Shown: positions 42,496 to 51,909 of the stretch, piece by piece
Numbering within the stretch: the stretch's first letter is position 1
Layout: every line of letters starts with the position of its first letter
Made by a program: the position numbers and the translations under genes
Origin: Kribbella sp. VKM Ac-2569
GTDB taxonomy: Bacteria; Actinomycetota; Actinomycetes; Propionibacteriales; Kribbellaceae
Length of the DNA stretch: 64,000 nt
Assembly (NCBI RefSeq): GCF_004216905.1
Contig: NZ_SGXJ01000009.1
Coordinates: 62,001-126,000 of the forward strand
Direction: 5' to 3'
Notes under the pieces: generated by a model
Database searches by the model: none
Told to the model about the DNA's origin: nothing
Seen by the model: only the letters and a program-made list of their open reading frames with translations

Positions 42496-43935
42496 ATGGA
42501 CCGAATCTACGAAGCTGGATCCCTGGTGGCCGGCAACTGGGTGACCGACGGCTCTGCGAGAGAGCGATCCGGTCCCTACGTACGCCGCACCGTCAGCCGC
42601 GCTCGAACAGCCCAACCCGATGACATCGCGGCTGCGCTCGCCTACGCACGGAAATCAGCCGCGTCGATCGCCCGACTGGCTCCGGCGACGCGGGCCGAAA
42701 TCCTCGAACGCGCGGCTGCTCAGGTCACCGCGCGGCGTGACGAGTTCGCGCACCTGCTGGCCGTCGAGCTGGGCAAACCGCTCAAGGACGGTCGCGGCGA
42801 AATGCTCCGGGTGGCCGACACCCTGTCCGTCGCGGCCGCGGAAGCCCGTGCGATCGGTGGAGAGACGTTGCCGGTCGCGGGCTGGGCGCGCGGAGTAGGC
42901 AACACCGCCTTCACCCATCGCGCCCCGGCCGGCCCGGTGCTGGCGATCACGCCGTTCAACGCGCCCGCCAACTTGCTCGCCCACAAGCTGGCCGCGAGCT
43001 TCGCGGCCGGCAACACCACGATCGTCAAGCCTCCCCCGCAGGCGCCGGCTGTCTCGACCGAACTGGTGAAGCTGCTGCTCGAGGCAGGGATGCCCATCGA
43101 GGCAGTGCAGGTGCTGCACGGCGGCGGCGAAGTCGGGGCGGCCTTGTGCGCAGGACCTGAGATCGCGGTGGTGAGCTTCACCGGCAGCGCTGCCGCCGGC
43201 GCCGCGGTCGCCCGCGCGGCCGGGCCTAAGCGCACGCTGCTGGAGCTCGGTGGCAATGCGGCGACCATTGTGTGTGAGGACGCCGATATCGAGCAGGCCG
43301 CGACCATCTGCGCCCGGACCGGCTACAGCAACTCGGGTCAGAGCTGCATCTCCGTGCAACGCGTCTACGTCCAACGCGCACGCTTCGACGAGTTCGTCGA
43401 CATCTTCACCACCCAGGTCAAGGCGTTGGTGGTGGGCGATCCGCTCAACGAGGACACCGATGTCGGCTCGATGGTCGACGACGACGCGGCTGAACGGGTC
43501 GTCCGCTGGAGCGCCGAGTCGGGCGGCACGGTCACGATCGGCGGCAGTCGGGACGGCGCCGTCTGCGCGCCGACTGTCGTCGCCGCACCGACCCCCCACG
43601 CGACACTCGTGCAGGAGGAGGTGTTCGGCGCGTGCGTCGCCGTACTCCCCTACGACACGTTCGAGGACGTCGTCGCGACCTGCAATGAGAGCCGCTACGG
43701 CCTCCAGGCCGGCTTGTTCACGTACGACGTACGCCGCGTCGTCACCGCCTGGCGCGAACTGGAGGTCGGCGGCCTCGTGGTGAACGGCTCGTCGAACTTC
43801 CGCCTCGACCATGTGCCGTTCGGCGGGGTCAAGGATTCCGGGATCGGCCGGGAGTCGCCGCGCTGGCTGATCGAGGACTTCACCGTGACCAAGACCTTGC
43901 TGCTGCGCGGGATGTCGATCTGGGGGGACCGATGA
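42496..43935 (+). CDS. aldehyde dehydrogenase family protein
   Basis: This 479-residue NAD(P)-dependent aldehyde dehydrogenase has Cys284 in NSGQSCISV as nucleophile, Glu250 in LELGGN as base, and FTGSAAAG for the coenzyme. PFNAPAN holds the oxyanion Asn. Its end overlaps the TPP enzyme (ATGA, 43932-43935). The pairing suggests a keto-acid decarboxylated to an aldehyde and then oxidised. GGAG precedes the ATG. It lies under an IclR regulator and heads a branched-chain-type ABC operon. Confidence 0.92.
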   Translation: MDRIYEAGSLVAGNWVTDGSARERSGPYVRRTVSRARTAQPDDIAAALAYARKSAASIARLAPATRAEILERAAAQVTARRDEFAHLLAVELGKPLKDGRGEMLRVADTLSVAAAEARAIGGETLPVAGWARGVGNTAFTHRAPAGPVLAITPFNAPANLLAHKLAASFAAGNTTIVKPPPQAPAVSTELVKLLLEAGMPIEAVQVLHGGGEVGAALCAGPEIAVVSFTGSAAAGAAVARAAGPKRTLLELGGNAATIVCEDADIEQAATICARTGYSNSGQSCISVQRVYVQRARFDEFVDIFTTQVKALVVGDPLNEDTDVGSMVDDDAAERVVRWSAESGGTVTIGGSRDGAVCAPTVVAAPTPHATLVQEEVFGACVAVLPYDTFEDVVATCNESRYGLQAGLFTYDVRRVVTAWRELEVGGLVVNGSSNFRLDHVPFGGVKDSGIGRESPRWLIEDFTVTKTLLLRGMSIWGDR

Positions 43936-45614
43936 GTACAGCTGCCGAGGCGCTTGTCGCGCAGCTCCAGGACCATGGCGTCGAGGTTGTCTTCGGCACC
44001 TGCGGTCACACCAACATCGCCGTCCTGGACGCCCTCGGCCGGAGCCCGATCCACTTCGTGATCGCACGGCACGAGCAGGCCGCTGCGCACGCGGCCGACG
44101 GTTACGCGCGCGCCTCGGGCAAGCCCGGAGTCGTACTCGTGCACGTCGGGCCGGGACTGACGAACGCGGCCACCGGAGTGATGACGGCCGCTTTGGATTC
44201 CGTGCCGCTCGTGGTCATCTCCGGCGACATCCCGTCGTACTACCGGGGACGGCATCCGCATCAGGAGATCAACCTCCACGCCGATGGGGACCAGTCGGCG
44301 GTCTTCCGGCCGTTCGCCAAGCGGGTCTGGGATGTCCAGCACACCGAGGAGCTCGGCCGCGCGGTCGAACGCGCCTTCTGGACGGCCACGACCGGGCGGC
44401 CAGGGGCAGTCCTGGTCAACGTGCCGATGGATGTGTTCAGCAGGCCGGCGGCGCCGTACCCGAAGCCGAGCCACGCGGAACGTCCGGACCTGCCGACGAA
44501 CACCGCCGAGCGGATCGCCGCAGAACTGGCCGGCGCCGAGCAGCCGTTGATCTACGTCGGCGGCGGGTTGCGCGAGTCGCAGGACGTGCTGATCGGGCTG
44601 GCCGAGCATCTCGACATCCCGATCGCGCATTCGCTGATGGCCAAGGGCACCGTCCCGGACAGCCATCCACTGGTGCTGGGAATGACCGGGTTCTGGGGTC
44701 TGGACCTGACCAACGACTACGCGCGCACCGCGGATGTTGTACTTGCCGTCGCCACTCGCTTCGCCGAGACCGACGCCAGTTCGTGGGATCCGCGCTACAC
44801 CTGGGACTTCGGCGACAGCACGTTGATCCAGATCGACATCGATCCGGCCGAGCTCGGCCGCAGCTACCCGGTCGCCATCGGGGCGGTCGCCGACGCAGGC
44901 CTGGCGATCCGTGCCATCGGCGAAGCCGTCAAGTCGCATCCCGCGGTGGAGCGGCACGAGTTGCGCGAGACGATCCGCGCGACTCGTACGGCATCCTTCG
45001 TGCGCGACTCGAGTGACGCCTTCCCGCTGAGACCCCAACGGATTCTGACCGATCTGCGCGCCGCGCTGCCGTCCGACGCGGTACTGGTCACTGACGTCGG
45101 CTGGAACAAGAACGGCGTCGCGCAGTGCTACCAGCTGCCTGACGAGGGCCGCTTCATCACTCCCGGCGGCGCGTCGACGATGGGTTTCGGGCCGGCCGCC
45201 GCGGTCGGCGTCCAGCTGGCCCAGCCAGACCGAACCGTCGTCGCCCTGATCGGGGACGGCGGGATGAGCGCGCAGTTGCCTGCTCTGCCGATGGCTGTCG
45301 AGCAGGGCGCGCCGGTGATCTTCGTCGTGATGAACAACCAGTCGCACGGAACCATCTCCGACCTGCAGTCCTCGTTCTTCGGTCGCAGCTACGGCTGCGA
45401 TTTCGCCGCCACTCCCGACTTCGCGGCGCTCGGGACCGCCTGCGGAGCCGACGGGTACGCCGTCACCGCACCGGACGAACTGGCCGTCGCCCTGGGCCAG
45501 GCCGTCGCGAACCGTAGGCCGGCGGTCGTCGACGTGCCGATGGTCAACGAGCCGGTCCCCACTCCGGGCCACTGGAACATCAAAGACATTTACCAAGGCG
45601 TGTTCCACGCCTGA
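43932..45614 (+). CDS. thiamine-pyrophosphate-dependent enzyme (acetolactate synthase/decarboxylase-like)
   Basis: This 560-residue TPP enzyme has the three usual domains. Glu48 (ARHEQAAAH) is the conserved activating Glu, and the TPP-Mg motif runs GDGGMSAQ ... MNNQ near the C-terminus. The family includes acetolactate synthase, benzoylformate decarboxylase and oxalyl-CoA decarboxylase. The N-terminal GTCGHTNIA and HPHQEINLHAD do not let me name the substrate. Tight coupling to aldehyde dehydrogenase favours a decarboxylase or lyase that makes an aldehyde, but that is inference. Confidence 0.87.
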   Translation: MSTAAEALVAQLQDHGVEVVFGTCGHTNIAVLDALGRSPIHFVIARHEQAAAHAADGYARASGKPGVVLVHVGPGLTNAATGVMTAALDSVPLVVISGDIPSYYRGRHPHQEINLHADGDQSAVFRPFAKRVWDVQHTEELGRAVERAFWTATTGRPGAVLVNVPMDVFSRPAAPYPKPSHAERPDLPTNTAERIAAELAGAEQPLIYVGGGLRESQDVLIGLAEHLDIPIAHSLMAKGTVPDSHPLVLGMTGFWGLDLTNDYARTADVVLAVATRFAETDASSWDPRYTWDFGDSTLIQIDIDPAELGRSYPVAIGAVADAGLAIRAIGEAVKSHPAVERHELRETIRATRTASFVRDSSDAFPLRPQRILTDLRAALPSDAVLVTDVGWNKNGVAQCYQLPDEGRFITPGGASTMGFGPAAAVGVQLAQPDRTVVALIGDGGMSAQLPALPMAVEQGAPVIFVVMNNQSHGTISDLQSSFFGRSYGCDFAATPDFAALGTACGADGYAVTAPDELAVALGQAVANRRPAVVDVPMVNEPVPTPGHWNIKDIYQGVFHA

Positions 45615-45627
45615 GAAGAGGTGAACC

Positions 45628-46761
45628 GTGAAGCTCACGATCGTTGCCGTCACGCTGGTGGCATTGACCGCCTGCGCCCCTCCCGGGGAGGACTCCGGGT
45701 CGGGGCAGAAAACCGAAGGACCCATCAAGGTCGCCAACATCAACGCCCAGAGCGGGCAGCTCAGCTCGCTCGGCAAGTGGGAGAACAAGGGCGTCAAGCT
45801 GGCCGTCGACGAGGCCAACAAGGCCGGCGGTGTCAACGGCCGCCAGGTCCAGCTCGACCTGTTCGACGACCAGGGCGACCCGACCGTCGGCACCAACCTG
45901 GCTCGCAAGATCTCGGCGGACGGGTACGTCGCGATGCTGGGCACGGCGGAGAGCGCGGTGACACTGGCGATGGCCCCGATCCTCAAGACCGCCAAGATCC
46001 CGAACATCACCTCTGGCCAATCGCCGAAGCTGGCCGACCTGAAGAGCCCGTTCCTGTTCCTCAACGCGCCGACCAGCGTCACCTTCGACGAGACGCTCGC
46101 CAAGTACCTGGTCGACGAGAAGGCGTCCAAGAAGATCGCGCTGATCAGCAACAACGGCGCCTACGGCAGCGGCGAGCACGACGCCTTCCTGAAGTCACTC
46201 AAGCAGCGCAACGTGACACCGGTCGCCGACGAGGTGGTCACCCCTGAGCAGAAGGACTTCAACTCCAACCTGGCCAAGATCCGCCAGCAGAACCCCGAGG
46301 TGCTGTTCATCGGCGCCGAGGAGGTCCAGTCCGGGCTGATCGCCAAGCAGGCCCGTGAACTCGGCCTGAAGGCGGTCTTCGCCGGCGGCGCGCCGATGGG
46401 CACAGACGTCTACGCAACCACCGCGGGCCTGGCGAACGCGGAGGGTTCTGTGGTCAGCTCGCCGTACCTCAGCAACGAGGCGAGCCCCGCGATCAAGGAG
46501 TTCGCCGCCAAGTACAAGGCGGTGTACGGCGAGGAGGCACGGCTGCACGTCGCCAAGGCGTACGACGGCGCGTCGATCATGATCGAAGCACTCAAGCAAA
46601 CAGGCGGTGAGGGCGGACAGAAGCTGGCCGACGCGATTCGCGGCGTCAAACGTGACGGTCTGCTCGGTCAGTACAACTACGACGAGTCCGGCGTCGGCAT
46701 CCACGAGACGAAGATCGGCCTGGTCAAGGAAGGCAAGGCCGTGCCGGCGGCCGCGAGCTGA
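45628..46761 (+). CDS. branched-chain amino acid-type ABC substrate-binding lipoprotein
   Basis: This 377-residue periplasmic-binding protein of the LivJ type has a short signal with lipobox LTAC (Cys16) and the fold start KVANINAQSGQLSSLG. GTG at 45628 has AAGAGGTGA upstream. Proteins of this group bind branched-chain amino acids but also aromatic acids and other carboxylates. Its position behind the TPP enzyme and aldehyde dehydrogenase suggests a keto-acid or aromatic ligand. Confidence 0.9.
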   Translation: MKLTIVAVTLVALTACAPPGEDSGSGQKTEGPIKVANINAQSGQLSSLGKWENKGVKLAVDEANKAGGVNGRQVQLDLFDDQGDPTVGTNLARKISADGYVAMLGTAESAVTLAMAPILKTAKIPNITSGQSPKLADLKSPFLFLNAPTSVTFDETLAKYLVDEKASKKIALISNNGAYGSGEHDAFLKSLKQRNVTPVADEVVTPEQKDFNSNLAKIRQQNPEVLFIGAEEVQSGLIAKQARELGLKAVFAGGAPMGTDVYATTAGLANAEGSVVSSPYLSNEASPAIKEFAAKYKAVYGEEARLHVAKAYDGASIMIEALKQTGGEGGQKLADAIRGVKRDGLLGQYNYDESGVGIHETKIGLVKEGKAVPAAAS

Positions 46762-46762
46762 C

Positions 46763-47632
46763 GTGCAGGTCTTCCTCCAGACGCTGATCGGCGGCATCAC
46801 GTTCGGAGCGGTGTACGCGCTGGTCGCGATGGGCTTCTCGATCGTCTATCGCACCATGGGCCTGGTCAACTTCGCCCACGGCAGCGTGGTGATGATCGGC
46901 GCGTACGCCGCCTCGACCTTCTACATGGCCACCCGGCTGCCGTTCGCGGTGGCCATGGTGGTCGCCATCGTGGTGACCGGCCTGATCGGACTCGTCATCG
47001 AACGGTTCCTGCGTCCACTGGAGAACAAGGACTTCACGCTGATGCTGATCGGTACGATCGGCTTCGGAGCGGTCCTGGAAGCGCTGGCGATCCTGATCTG
47101 GGGCGCGACCGGCCACGCGGTACCGAACCCGGTCGCGACCGAGCCGATCAACCTCGGCGGTGTGCGCATTCCGACGTACAGCCTGCTGGTGATCGGGGTC
47201 GCCGCGGTGGCCACAACCATGCTGGCGCTGTTCCTGCGACGGACCAAACTCGGGGCGGCCATGCAGGCGGTGGCAATGGACCACGAGGCCGCCACCGCGT
47301 GTGGAATCCACGTCGGCCGGAGCAACGCCCTGTCGTTCGGAATCGGCGCCGGCCTGGCCGCGGTGGCCGGAAGCCTGATCGGCCCGATGCTCTACGTCAA
47401 TCCGACCATGGGAGGCACCCTCGGCATCAAGGGCTTCGCCGCCGCCATGCTGGGCGGTTTCGGCAGCATGCCCGGTGCGATCGTCGGCGGGATGGCCTTC
47501 GGGCTCCTGGATGCCTTTGCCGCGGGCAACTTCCAGGCGTACTCCGAACTGGTCACGTTCGTGGTCTTCGCGCTGGCCGTGATGATCCGGCCGACCGGGA
47601 TCTTCGGGGAGGCCACGGTGAACCGCGCGTGA
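46763..47632 (+). CDS. branched-chain-type ABC permease (LivH-like)
   Basis: This 289-residue LivH-type permease shows GGITFGAVYALVAMGFSIVY and VNFAHG at the start, typical of the family, then about eight helices and KGFAAAMLGGFGSMPGA. GTG at 46763 lies one base after the binding-protein stop. The ribosome site is weak, so translation is probably coupled. Confidence 0.9.
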   Translation: MQVFLQTLIGGITFGAVYALVAMGFSIVYRTMGLVNFAHGSVVMIGAYAASTFYMATRLPFAVAMVVAIVVTGLIGLVIERFLRPLENKDFTLMLIGTIGFGAVLEALAILIWGATGHAVPNPVATEPINLGGVRIPTYSLLVIGVAAVATTMLALFLRRTKLGAAMQAVAMDHEAATACGIHVGRSNALSFGIGAGLAAVAGSLIGPMLYVNPTMGGTLGIKGFAAAMLGGFGSMPGAIVGGMAFGLLDAFAAGNFQAYSELVTFVVFALAVMIRPTGIFGEATVNRA

Positions 47633-49431
47633 GGAGACGGTTGCTGTACCTCGCACCGGCCGCGGTCGCGGCGTGGCTCCTCCCCTACGGCCTCGGCGGC
47701 TACACCATGCACGTGGTCGACGTGGCGGTCATCTTCGCCGTCCTGGCCATCGGTCTCGGCCTGACGATGGGCGTGGCCGGACAGATCAACCTGGCCCAGG
47801 TCGCCTTCTTCGGTATCGGCGCCTACACAGTCGCCATCCTCACCACCAAGACCGGACTCGGCTTCTGGCCCGCCGCCGTACTCGCCGTCGTCGCCTCGAT
47901 CGTCGCCGGCCTGCTGGTCGGCATCCCGGCGCTGCGGATGCAGTCGCACTACCTGGGGATCGTCACGCTCGGGCTCGCGCTGGGCTTCATCAACTGGGTC
48001 ACGAACGCCGAGATCGCCGGTCGCGCCGAAGGCATCAGCGACATCCCTGTGCCGCCGCTGTTCGGCATCGACCTGTCCAGCGGCTACCTGTACTACTACC
48101 TCGAGCTGGTCGTCTTCGTCCTCGCGCTGGCGTTCGCCCTGTTCGTCACCCGCTCGCCACTCGGGCGCAGACTCCGCGCGATGCGTGACGACGACCTGGC
48201 CGCCGGTGCACTCGGCGCCGAGATTCCGTTGCTGCGGATGACGGCCTTCGTGCTCTCCGGTCTGTACGGCGGGATCGCCGGCGTGCTGTACGCCGGGCTG
48301 ATCCAGTTCGTCGCGCCCGAGACGTTCAACATCGGCAACATGTTCCTGCTGCTCGCGATGGTGATCATCGGCGGTCGCGCCAGTGTCATCGGCTGTGTGG
48401 TCGGCGCCCTCGGCCTGGCCTTCGTCCGGGAAGCCTTGCTGGACGTGTCGGCCTTCGCCCAACTCGGCTACGGCGTCATCGTCGTACTCGTCGTGGTCTT
48501 CTTCCCCAAAGGCCTGGCCGGCCTGCCGGCGCAGGTGTTCCGTCGCAAGCGCGCCGAACGGCCTCGCTTGTCGCCGTTCATCCCGTACGACGAAGCACCC
48601 GCCGTCGAAGCGCAGACCGTGCTCGAGATCGACCAGATCACCAAGCGGTTCAAGGGACTCATCGCACTGCAGGACATCTCGTTGTCCGTGCCGGCCGGAC
48701 AGATCCGCGGCATCGTGGGACCCAACGGCTCGGGCAAGACCACGCTGTTCAACGTGATCAGCGGGTTCTACACGCCGACCGCGGGACGAGTCCGGCTGGC
48801 TGGGACATTCGTCACCGGCGCGGCGCCGTACCGGCTGTCGCTGAAAGGGGTCGCGCGAACATTCCAGAACCTGCGGCTGTTCGAGGACCTGACGGTCCGG
48901 GACAACATCCTGGTTGCGGCCGACCGCACCCGGACCTCGTGGATCTGGCGGTATCTGGCGCTGCCGTGGACGGTGTCGACGTACGACCGCGGCCTGCGTT
49001 CGAGGGCGGACGACGTACTCGGGCGGTTCGGGCTGACCGGCTTCGCCGACGTTGTGCCGCGGTCGTTGCCGTACGGGATCCAGCGCCGGATCGAGATCGC
49101 CCGGGCAATGGCGATGCGGCCGTCGCTCCTGCTGCTCGACGAACCGGCCGCGGGACTCAATGGCGACGAGGTGCGCCAACTCGCCGAGATCGTCCGGTCC
49201 ATCCGCGACTCCGGCGTCACGGTGGTGGTGATCGAACACAACATGGGCCTGGTGATGTCGCTGTGCGATCACGTCACCGTGCTGTCCGGCGGCCGGGTCA
49301 TCGCCGACGGCACACCCGACGAGGTGGCCGTCGATCCACGCGTGGTCGAGGCCTACCTCGGCGACTCGATGGCCGCGCCGACCGAGGACGACACGGACAG
49401 GGAGGCCGAGCATGAGCACGCTGACCGTTGA
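47629..49431 (+). CDS. fused ABC permease and ATPase (LivM-LivG)
   Basis: This 600-residue protein joins a LivM-type permease (about residues 1-300; GLTMGVAGQINLAQVAFFGIGAY) to a LivG-type ATPase (about 325-600). The ATPase has Walker A GPNGSGKTT, signature LPYGIQRRIEIARA and Walker B LLLLDEPAAGL. Fused LivM-LivG proteins are known in actinobacteria. GTG at 47629 overlaps the LivH stop (GTGA). The end overlaps the next ATPase by 20 bp. Confidence 0.9.
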   Translation: MRRRLLYLAPAAVAAWLLPYGLGGYTMHVVDVAVIFAVLAIGLGLTMGVAGQINLAQVAFFGIGAYTVAILTTKTGLGFWPAAVLAVVASIVAGLLVGIPALRMQSHYLGIVTLGLALGFINWVTNAEIAGRAEGISDIPVPPLFGIDLSSGYLYYYLELVVFVLALAFALFVTRSPLGRRLRAMRDDDLAAGALGAEIPLLRMTAFVLSGLYGGIAGVLYAGLIQFVAPETFNIGNMFLLLAMVIIGGRASVIGCVVGALGLAFVREALLDVSAFAQLGYGVIVVLVVVFFPKGLAGLPAQVFRRKRAERPRLSPFIPYDEAPAVEAQTVLEIDQITKRFKGLIALQDISLSVPAGQIRGIVGPNGSGKTTLFNVISGFYTPTAGRVRLAGTFVTGAAPYRLSLKGVARTFQNLRLFEDLTVRDNILVAADRTRTSWIWRYLALPWTVSTYDRGLRSRADDVLGRFGLTGFADVVPRSLPYGIQRRIEIARAMAMRPSLLLLDEPAAGLNGDEVRQLAEIVRSIRDSGVTVVVIEHNMGLVMSLCDHVTVLSGGRVIADGTPDEVAVDPRVVEAYLGDSMAAPTEDDTDREAEHEHADR

Positions 49432-50113
49432 CGGCTTGTCGGTCCACTACGGCGGTGTCCGCGCCGTGCACAACGTGACCTTCGCCGTCGAAGCGGGCCA
49501 ATCGCTCGGCATCATCGGCGCCAATGGGGCCGGCAAGACGTCCACCTTGAAGGCGATCATGGGTCTCGCGCCGCGCGACGCGAGTGCGATCCGCTTCGGT
49601 GACGACGACCTGCTGCGCGCCGCGCCGCATACTCTGGTCCGGCGGGGCATCGGCTACGTACCCGAAGGCCGGCACGTCTTCTCCGGGTTGCCGGTCGAGA
49701 AGAATCTTCTGCTCGGCGCCTACAGCCGAAGCTGGAAGAACACCGCGATCGCCGAGGTCTACGACCTCTTCCCTGTCCTCGCCGATATGCGTCATCGGCT
49801 GGCGGGGACGTTGTCCGGCGGCCAGCAGCAGATGCTCGCCGTCGGCCGCGCATTGATGTGCCGGCCCAAGGTCATGCTGCTGGACGAACCGTCGATGGGC
49901 CTGTCCCCCATCCTGGTCGCCGAGATCGCCGCCGTCCTCACCCGACTCAACGCGGACGGCCTCGCCATCGTCCTGGTCGAACAGAACGCCAAGCTCACCT
50001 TCGAAGTCACCACCACCTGCCTCGTCATGGAGAACGGTGAGATCGCCACCACCGGCACCTCCCACGACCTCCGGCACGACCCCCAAGTGAGGCGCATCTA
50101 CCTGGGCCTCTGA
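49412..50113 (+). CDS. branched-chain-type ABC ATPase (LivF-like)
   Basis: This 233-residue LivF-type ATPase has Walker A GANGAGKTST, a signature in LSGGQQQMLAVGRAL, Walker B VMLLDEPSMGL and switch region LVEQNAK. GYVPEGRHVF is a LivF hallmark. The ATG overlaps the fused gene by 20 bp. With the fused LivG domain it forms the ATPase pair of the importer and closes the operon. Confidence 0.92.
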   Translation: MSTLTVDGLSVHYGGVRAVHNVTFAVEAGQSLGIIGANGAGKTSTLKAIMGLAPRDASAIRFGDDDLLRAAPHTLVRRGIGYVPEGRHVFSGLPVEKNLLLGAYSRSWKNTAIAEVYDLFPVLADMRHRLAGTLSGGQQQMLAVGRALMCRPKVMLLDEPSMGLSPILVAEIAAVLTRLNADGLAIVLVEQNAKLTFEVTTTCLVMENGEIATTGTSHDLRHDPQVRRIYLGL

Positions 50114-50119
50114 CCTCCT

Positions 50120-50310
50120 TTCCGTGCCGCCAGAGCGGAAGCTGGATCCCCTTCGATCAGACGACCCTTGCGGAGCTGTCCCCGTCCCACCGGTCGTACG
50201 TCGCCAAGGTCCGCGACGTCACCGAACAGAACCTGCGCGACGGCTTCATCACCGCGCGGGATGCATTCCTGACGATCCAGACAGCCGAACACGCCCCGAT
50301 CGGCGGGTAG
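50120..50310 (+). pseudogene. C-terminal fragment of an alpha/beta hydrolase (Abhydrolase_10-like)
   Basis: An open frame without a start, from just after LivF to TAG at 50308-50310, codes SGSWIPFDQTTLAELSPSH and then SYVAKVRDVTEQNLRDGF. I read this as the C-terminus of large secreted alpha/beta hydrolase-domain proteins. The catalytic part is absent. It is probably the stump of a deleted gene. Confidence 0.45.
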
Positions 50311-50332
50311 CTCACGTTCCGAATCCTGCCGG

Positions 50333-50977
50333 TCAGTCTCGGGCGCCGACGCCGCGCAGGTAGGCGACGACCATCTCGCCGACCATCGTGCGGAGCTTCG
50401 CACGGTTCTCGGGAGCCGTCATGTCGCGTCCGAAAAGCGCGCCGAACGTGTGCGCATTGGACACGCGGAAGAAGCAGAACGAGCTGATCATGATGTGGAC
50501 GTCGACGGCGTCGGCCTCGGTGACGAAGTCGCCGCTCGCCTTACCGGCCGCCAGGATCGGCTCGATCAGATCGAGCACCGGCGTACCCAGATTGGCCAGC
50601 ACCTCGGACTTGCGGATGTGGTCGGCCTGATGGATGTTCTCGATCGCGACCAGCTTGATGAAGTCCCGGTGCGCGTCGTGGTGGTCGAAGGTCAGCTCGG
50701 CCAGAGTACGGATCGCCTCGACCGGGTCCAGGTGGGTAACGTCGACTTCCTGCTCGACTGCCCGGACATCGGAGTACGCCTTCTCCAGTACGGCGATGAA
50801 CAACTGCTCCTTGCTACTGAAGTAGTAGTAGATCATCCGCTTGGTCGTGCGCATCATCTCGGCGATCTCGTCGACCCGAGCACCCGCGTAGCCCTTGCGG
50901 GCGAACTCCCGCTGCGCGACCTCCAGGATTTCCGCCTTGGTGCGCTCGGCGTCGCGCCGGCGCTCCGTAGTAGCCAT
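50333..50977 (-). CDS. TetR family transcriptional regulator
   Basis: This 214-residue TetR protein has the N-terminal HTH EFARKGYAGARVDEIAEMMRTTKRMIYYYF and a helical ligand domain. TetR proteins of this shape often control aromatic catabolism. It is co-oriented with and 51 bp downstream of the shikimate dehydrogenase gene, and it is the best candidate to bind the palindromic sites at 38.4 and 51.9 kb. The ATG at 50977 is preferred; ATG 50986 or 50989 is possible. Confidence 0.88.
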   Translation of the reverse strand: MATTERRRDAERTKAEILEVAQREFARKGYAGARVDEIAEMMRTTKRMIYYYFSSKEQLFIAVLEKAYSDVRAVEQEVDVTHLDPVEAIRTLAELTFDHHDAHRDFIKLVAIENIHQADHIRKSEVLANLGTPVLDLIEPILAAGKASGDFVTEADAVDVHIMISSFCFFRVSNAHTFGALFGRDMTAPENRAKLRTMVGEMVVAYLRGVGARD

Positions 50978-51028
50978 GGGCCTCATCATAGGGAGGACCC
51001 GCGCCCGGATCGCGCAGCACCGCACGCC

Positions 51029-51862
51029 TCACGCATTGGCCAGCTCCTTCAAGTGGGTGAGCATCCTGCTGGTGTCCGGCGTACGACCGGTGAAGAGTTC
51101 GAGGGCGTGCGCCGCCTGCAGAACCGCCATCCCGCCACCGTCGAGTGTCCGGCAGCCCGCCGCGCGGGCACGGCGGAGCAGCTCGGTCTCCAGCGGCCGG
51201 TAGACGATGTCGGCGACCCACAACTCCCGCCGAAGCAACGCCTCGGGCAGCGGCACGCCGGGGTACTGCGCCATCCCGATCGGACTGGCGTTGACCAACC
51301 CGTCGGCGTTCGCCACAAGATCCGCCAGGCCGTCCTGACTCGCGTGGAATACCCGCCGATCCGCCAGCCGGTCAGCGAGCTCCACCGCTCGCTGCGCCTC
51401 GCTGTCGACGATCGTCAGTTGCCCGGCGCCAAGGCTCAGCAGTGCATACGCCACTGCGGCGCCCGCTCCACCGGCTCCGAGCTGGACGATCCGGCGCATC
51501 GGCACGTCAGGCAGTCCCTCGGTGAAGGACCCGGCAAAGCCCGTCCAGTCCGTGTTGTAGCCGACAGCCCCGTCGCCGGAATACACGACGGTGTTCACCG
51601 CACCCAGCTCGGCCGCGTCATCGGACAGCTCGTCCAGGTGCGCGATGACGGCTTGCTTGTACGGATGGGTGACGTTGAGTCCGTCGTACCCGAGGCGACG
51701 TGCGGTTCTGACCAGCTCACCCAGATCGCCCTCGAGTACGTCGGAGTCCAGCAGCCGGTAGACGTACCGCAAGCCAAGGGCTGCGGCCTCGGCCTCGTGC
51801 AGCGCCGGGCTCAGCGAGGGCTCGATGCCGGAACCGACCAATCCGATCAGGTATGACTTCAT
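51029..51862 (-). CDS. shikimate/quinate dehydrogenase (AroE family, probably catabolic)
   Basis: This 277-residue AroE-family enzyme oxidises shikimate or quinate. The shikimate site shows PSLSPALHE, catalytic Lys69 in NVTHPYKQ, Asn90 in GAVNTV and Asp104 in YNTDWTG. The Rossmann loop is GAGGAG, and strand 2 ends in IVDSE with Asp153. An acidic residue here favours NAD over NADP, as in catabolic QsuD-type enzymes. ATG 51862 has GGAG six bases upstream, whereas ATG 51868 touches the ribosome site. It diverges from an MHS transporter. Confidence 0.86.
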   Translation of the reverse strand: MKSYLIGLVGSGIEPSLSPALHEAEAAALGLRYVYRLLDSDVLEGDLGELVRTARRLGYDGLNVTHPYKQAVIAHLDELSDDAAELGAVNTVVYSGDGAVGYNTDWTGFAGSFTEGLPDVPMRRIVQLGAGGAGAAVAYALLSLGAGQLTIVDSEAQRAVELADRLADRRVFHASQDGLADLVANADGLVNASPIGMAQYPGVPLPEALLRRELWVADIVYRPLETELLRRARAAGCRTLDGGGMAVLQAAHALELFTGRTPDTSRMLTHLKELANA

Positions 51863-51909
51863 CGGCATCTCCTTCTCCGGACGGAATCCTCTCCTCCACT
51901 CTACCCTTG

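Noticed and set aside
43695..46154. 819-codon minus-strand frame opposite aldehyde dehydrogenase, TPP enzyme and binding protein
   Set aside because: It spans three real genes on the other strand and shows no domain.
47392..49419. 675-codon minus-strand frame opposite the importer genes
   Set aside because: It is a shadow of LivH and the fused LivM-LivG gene, with low-complexity charged sequence.
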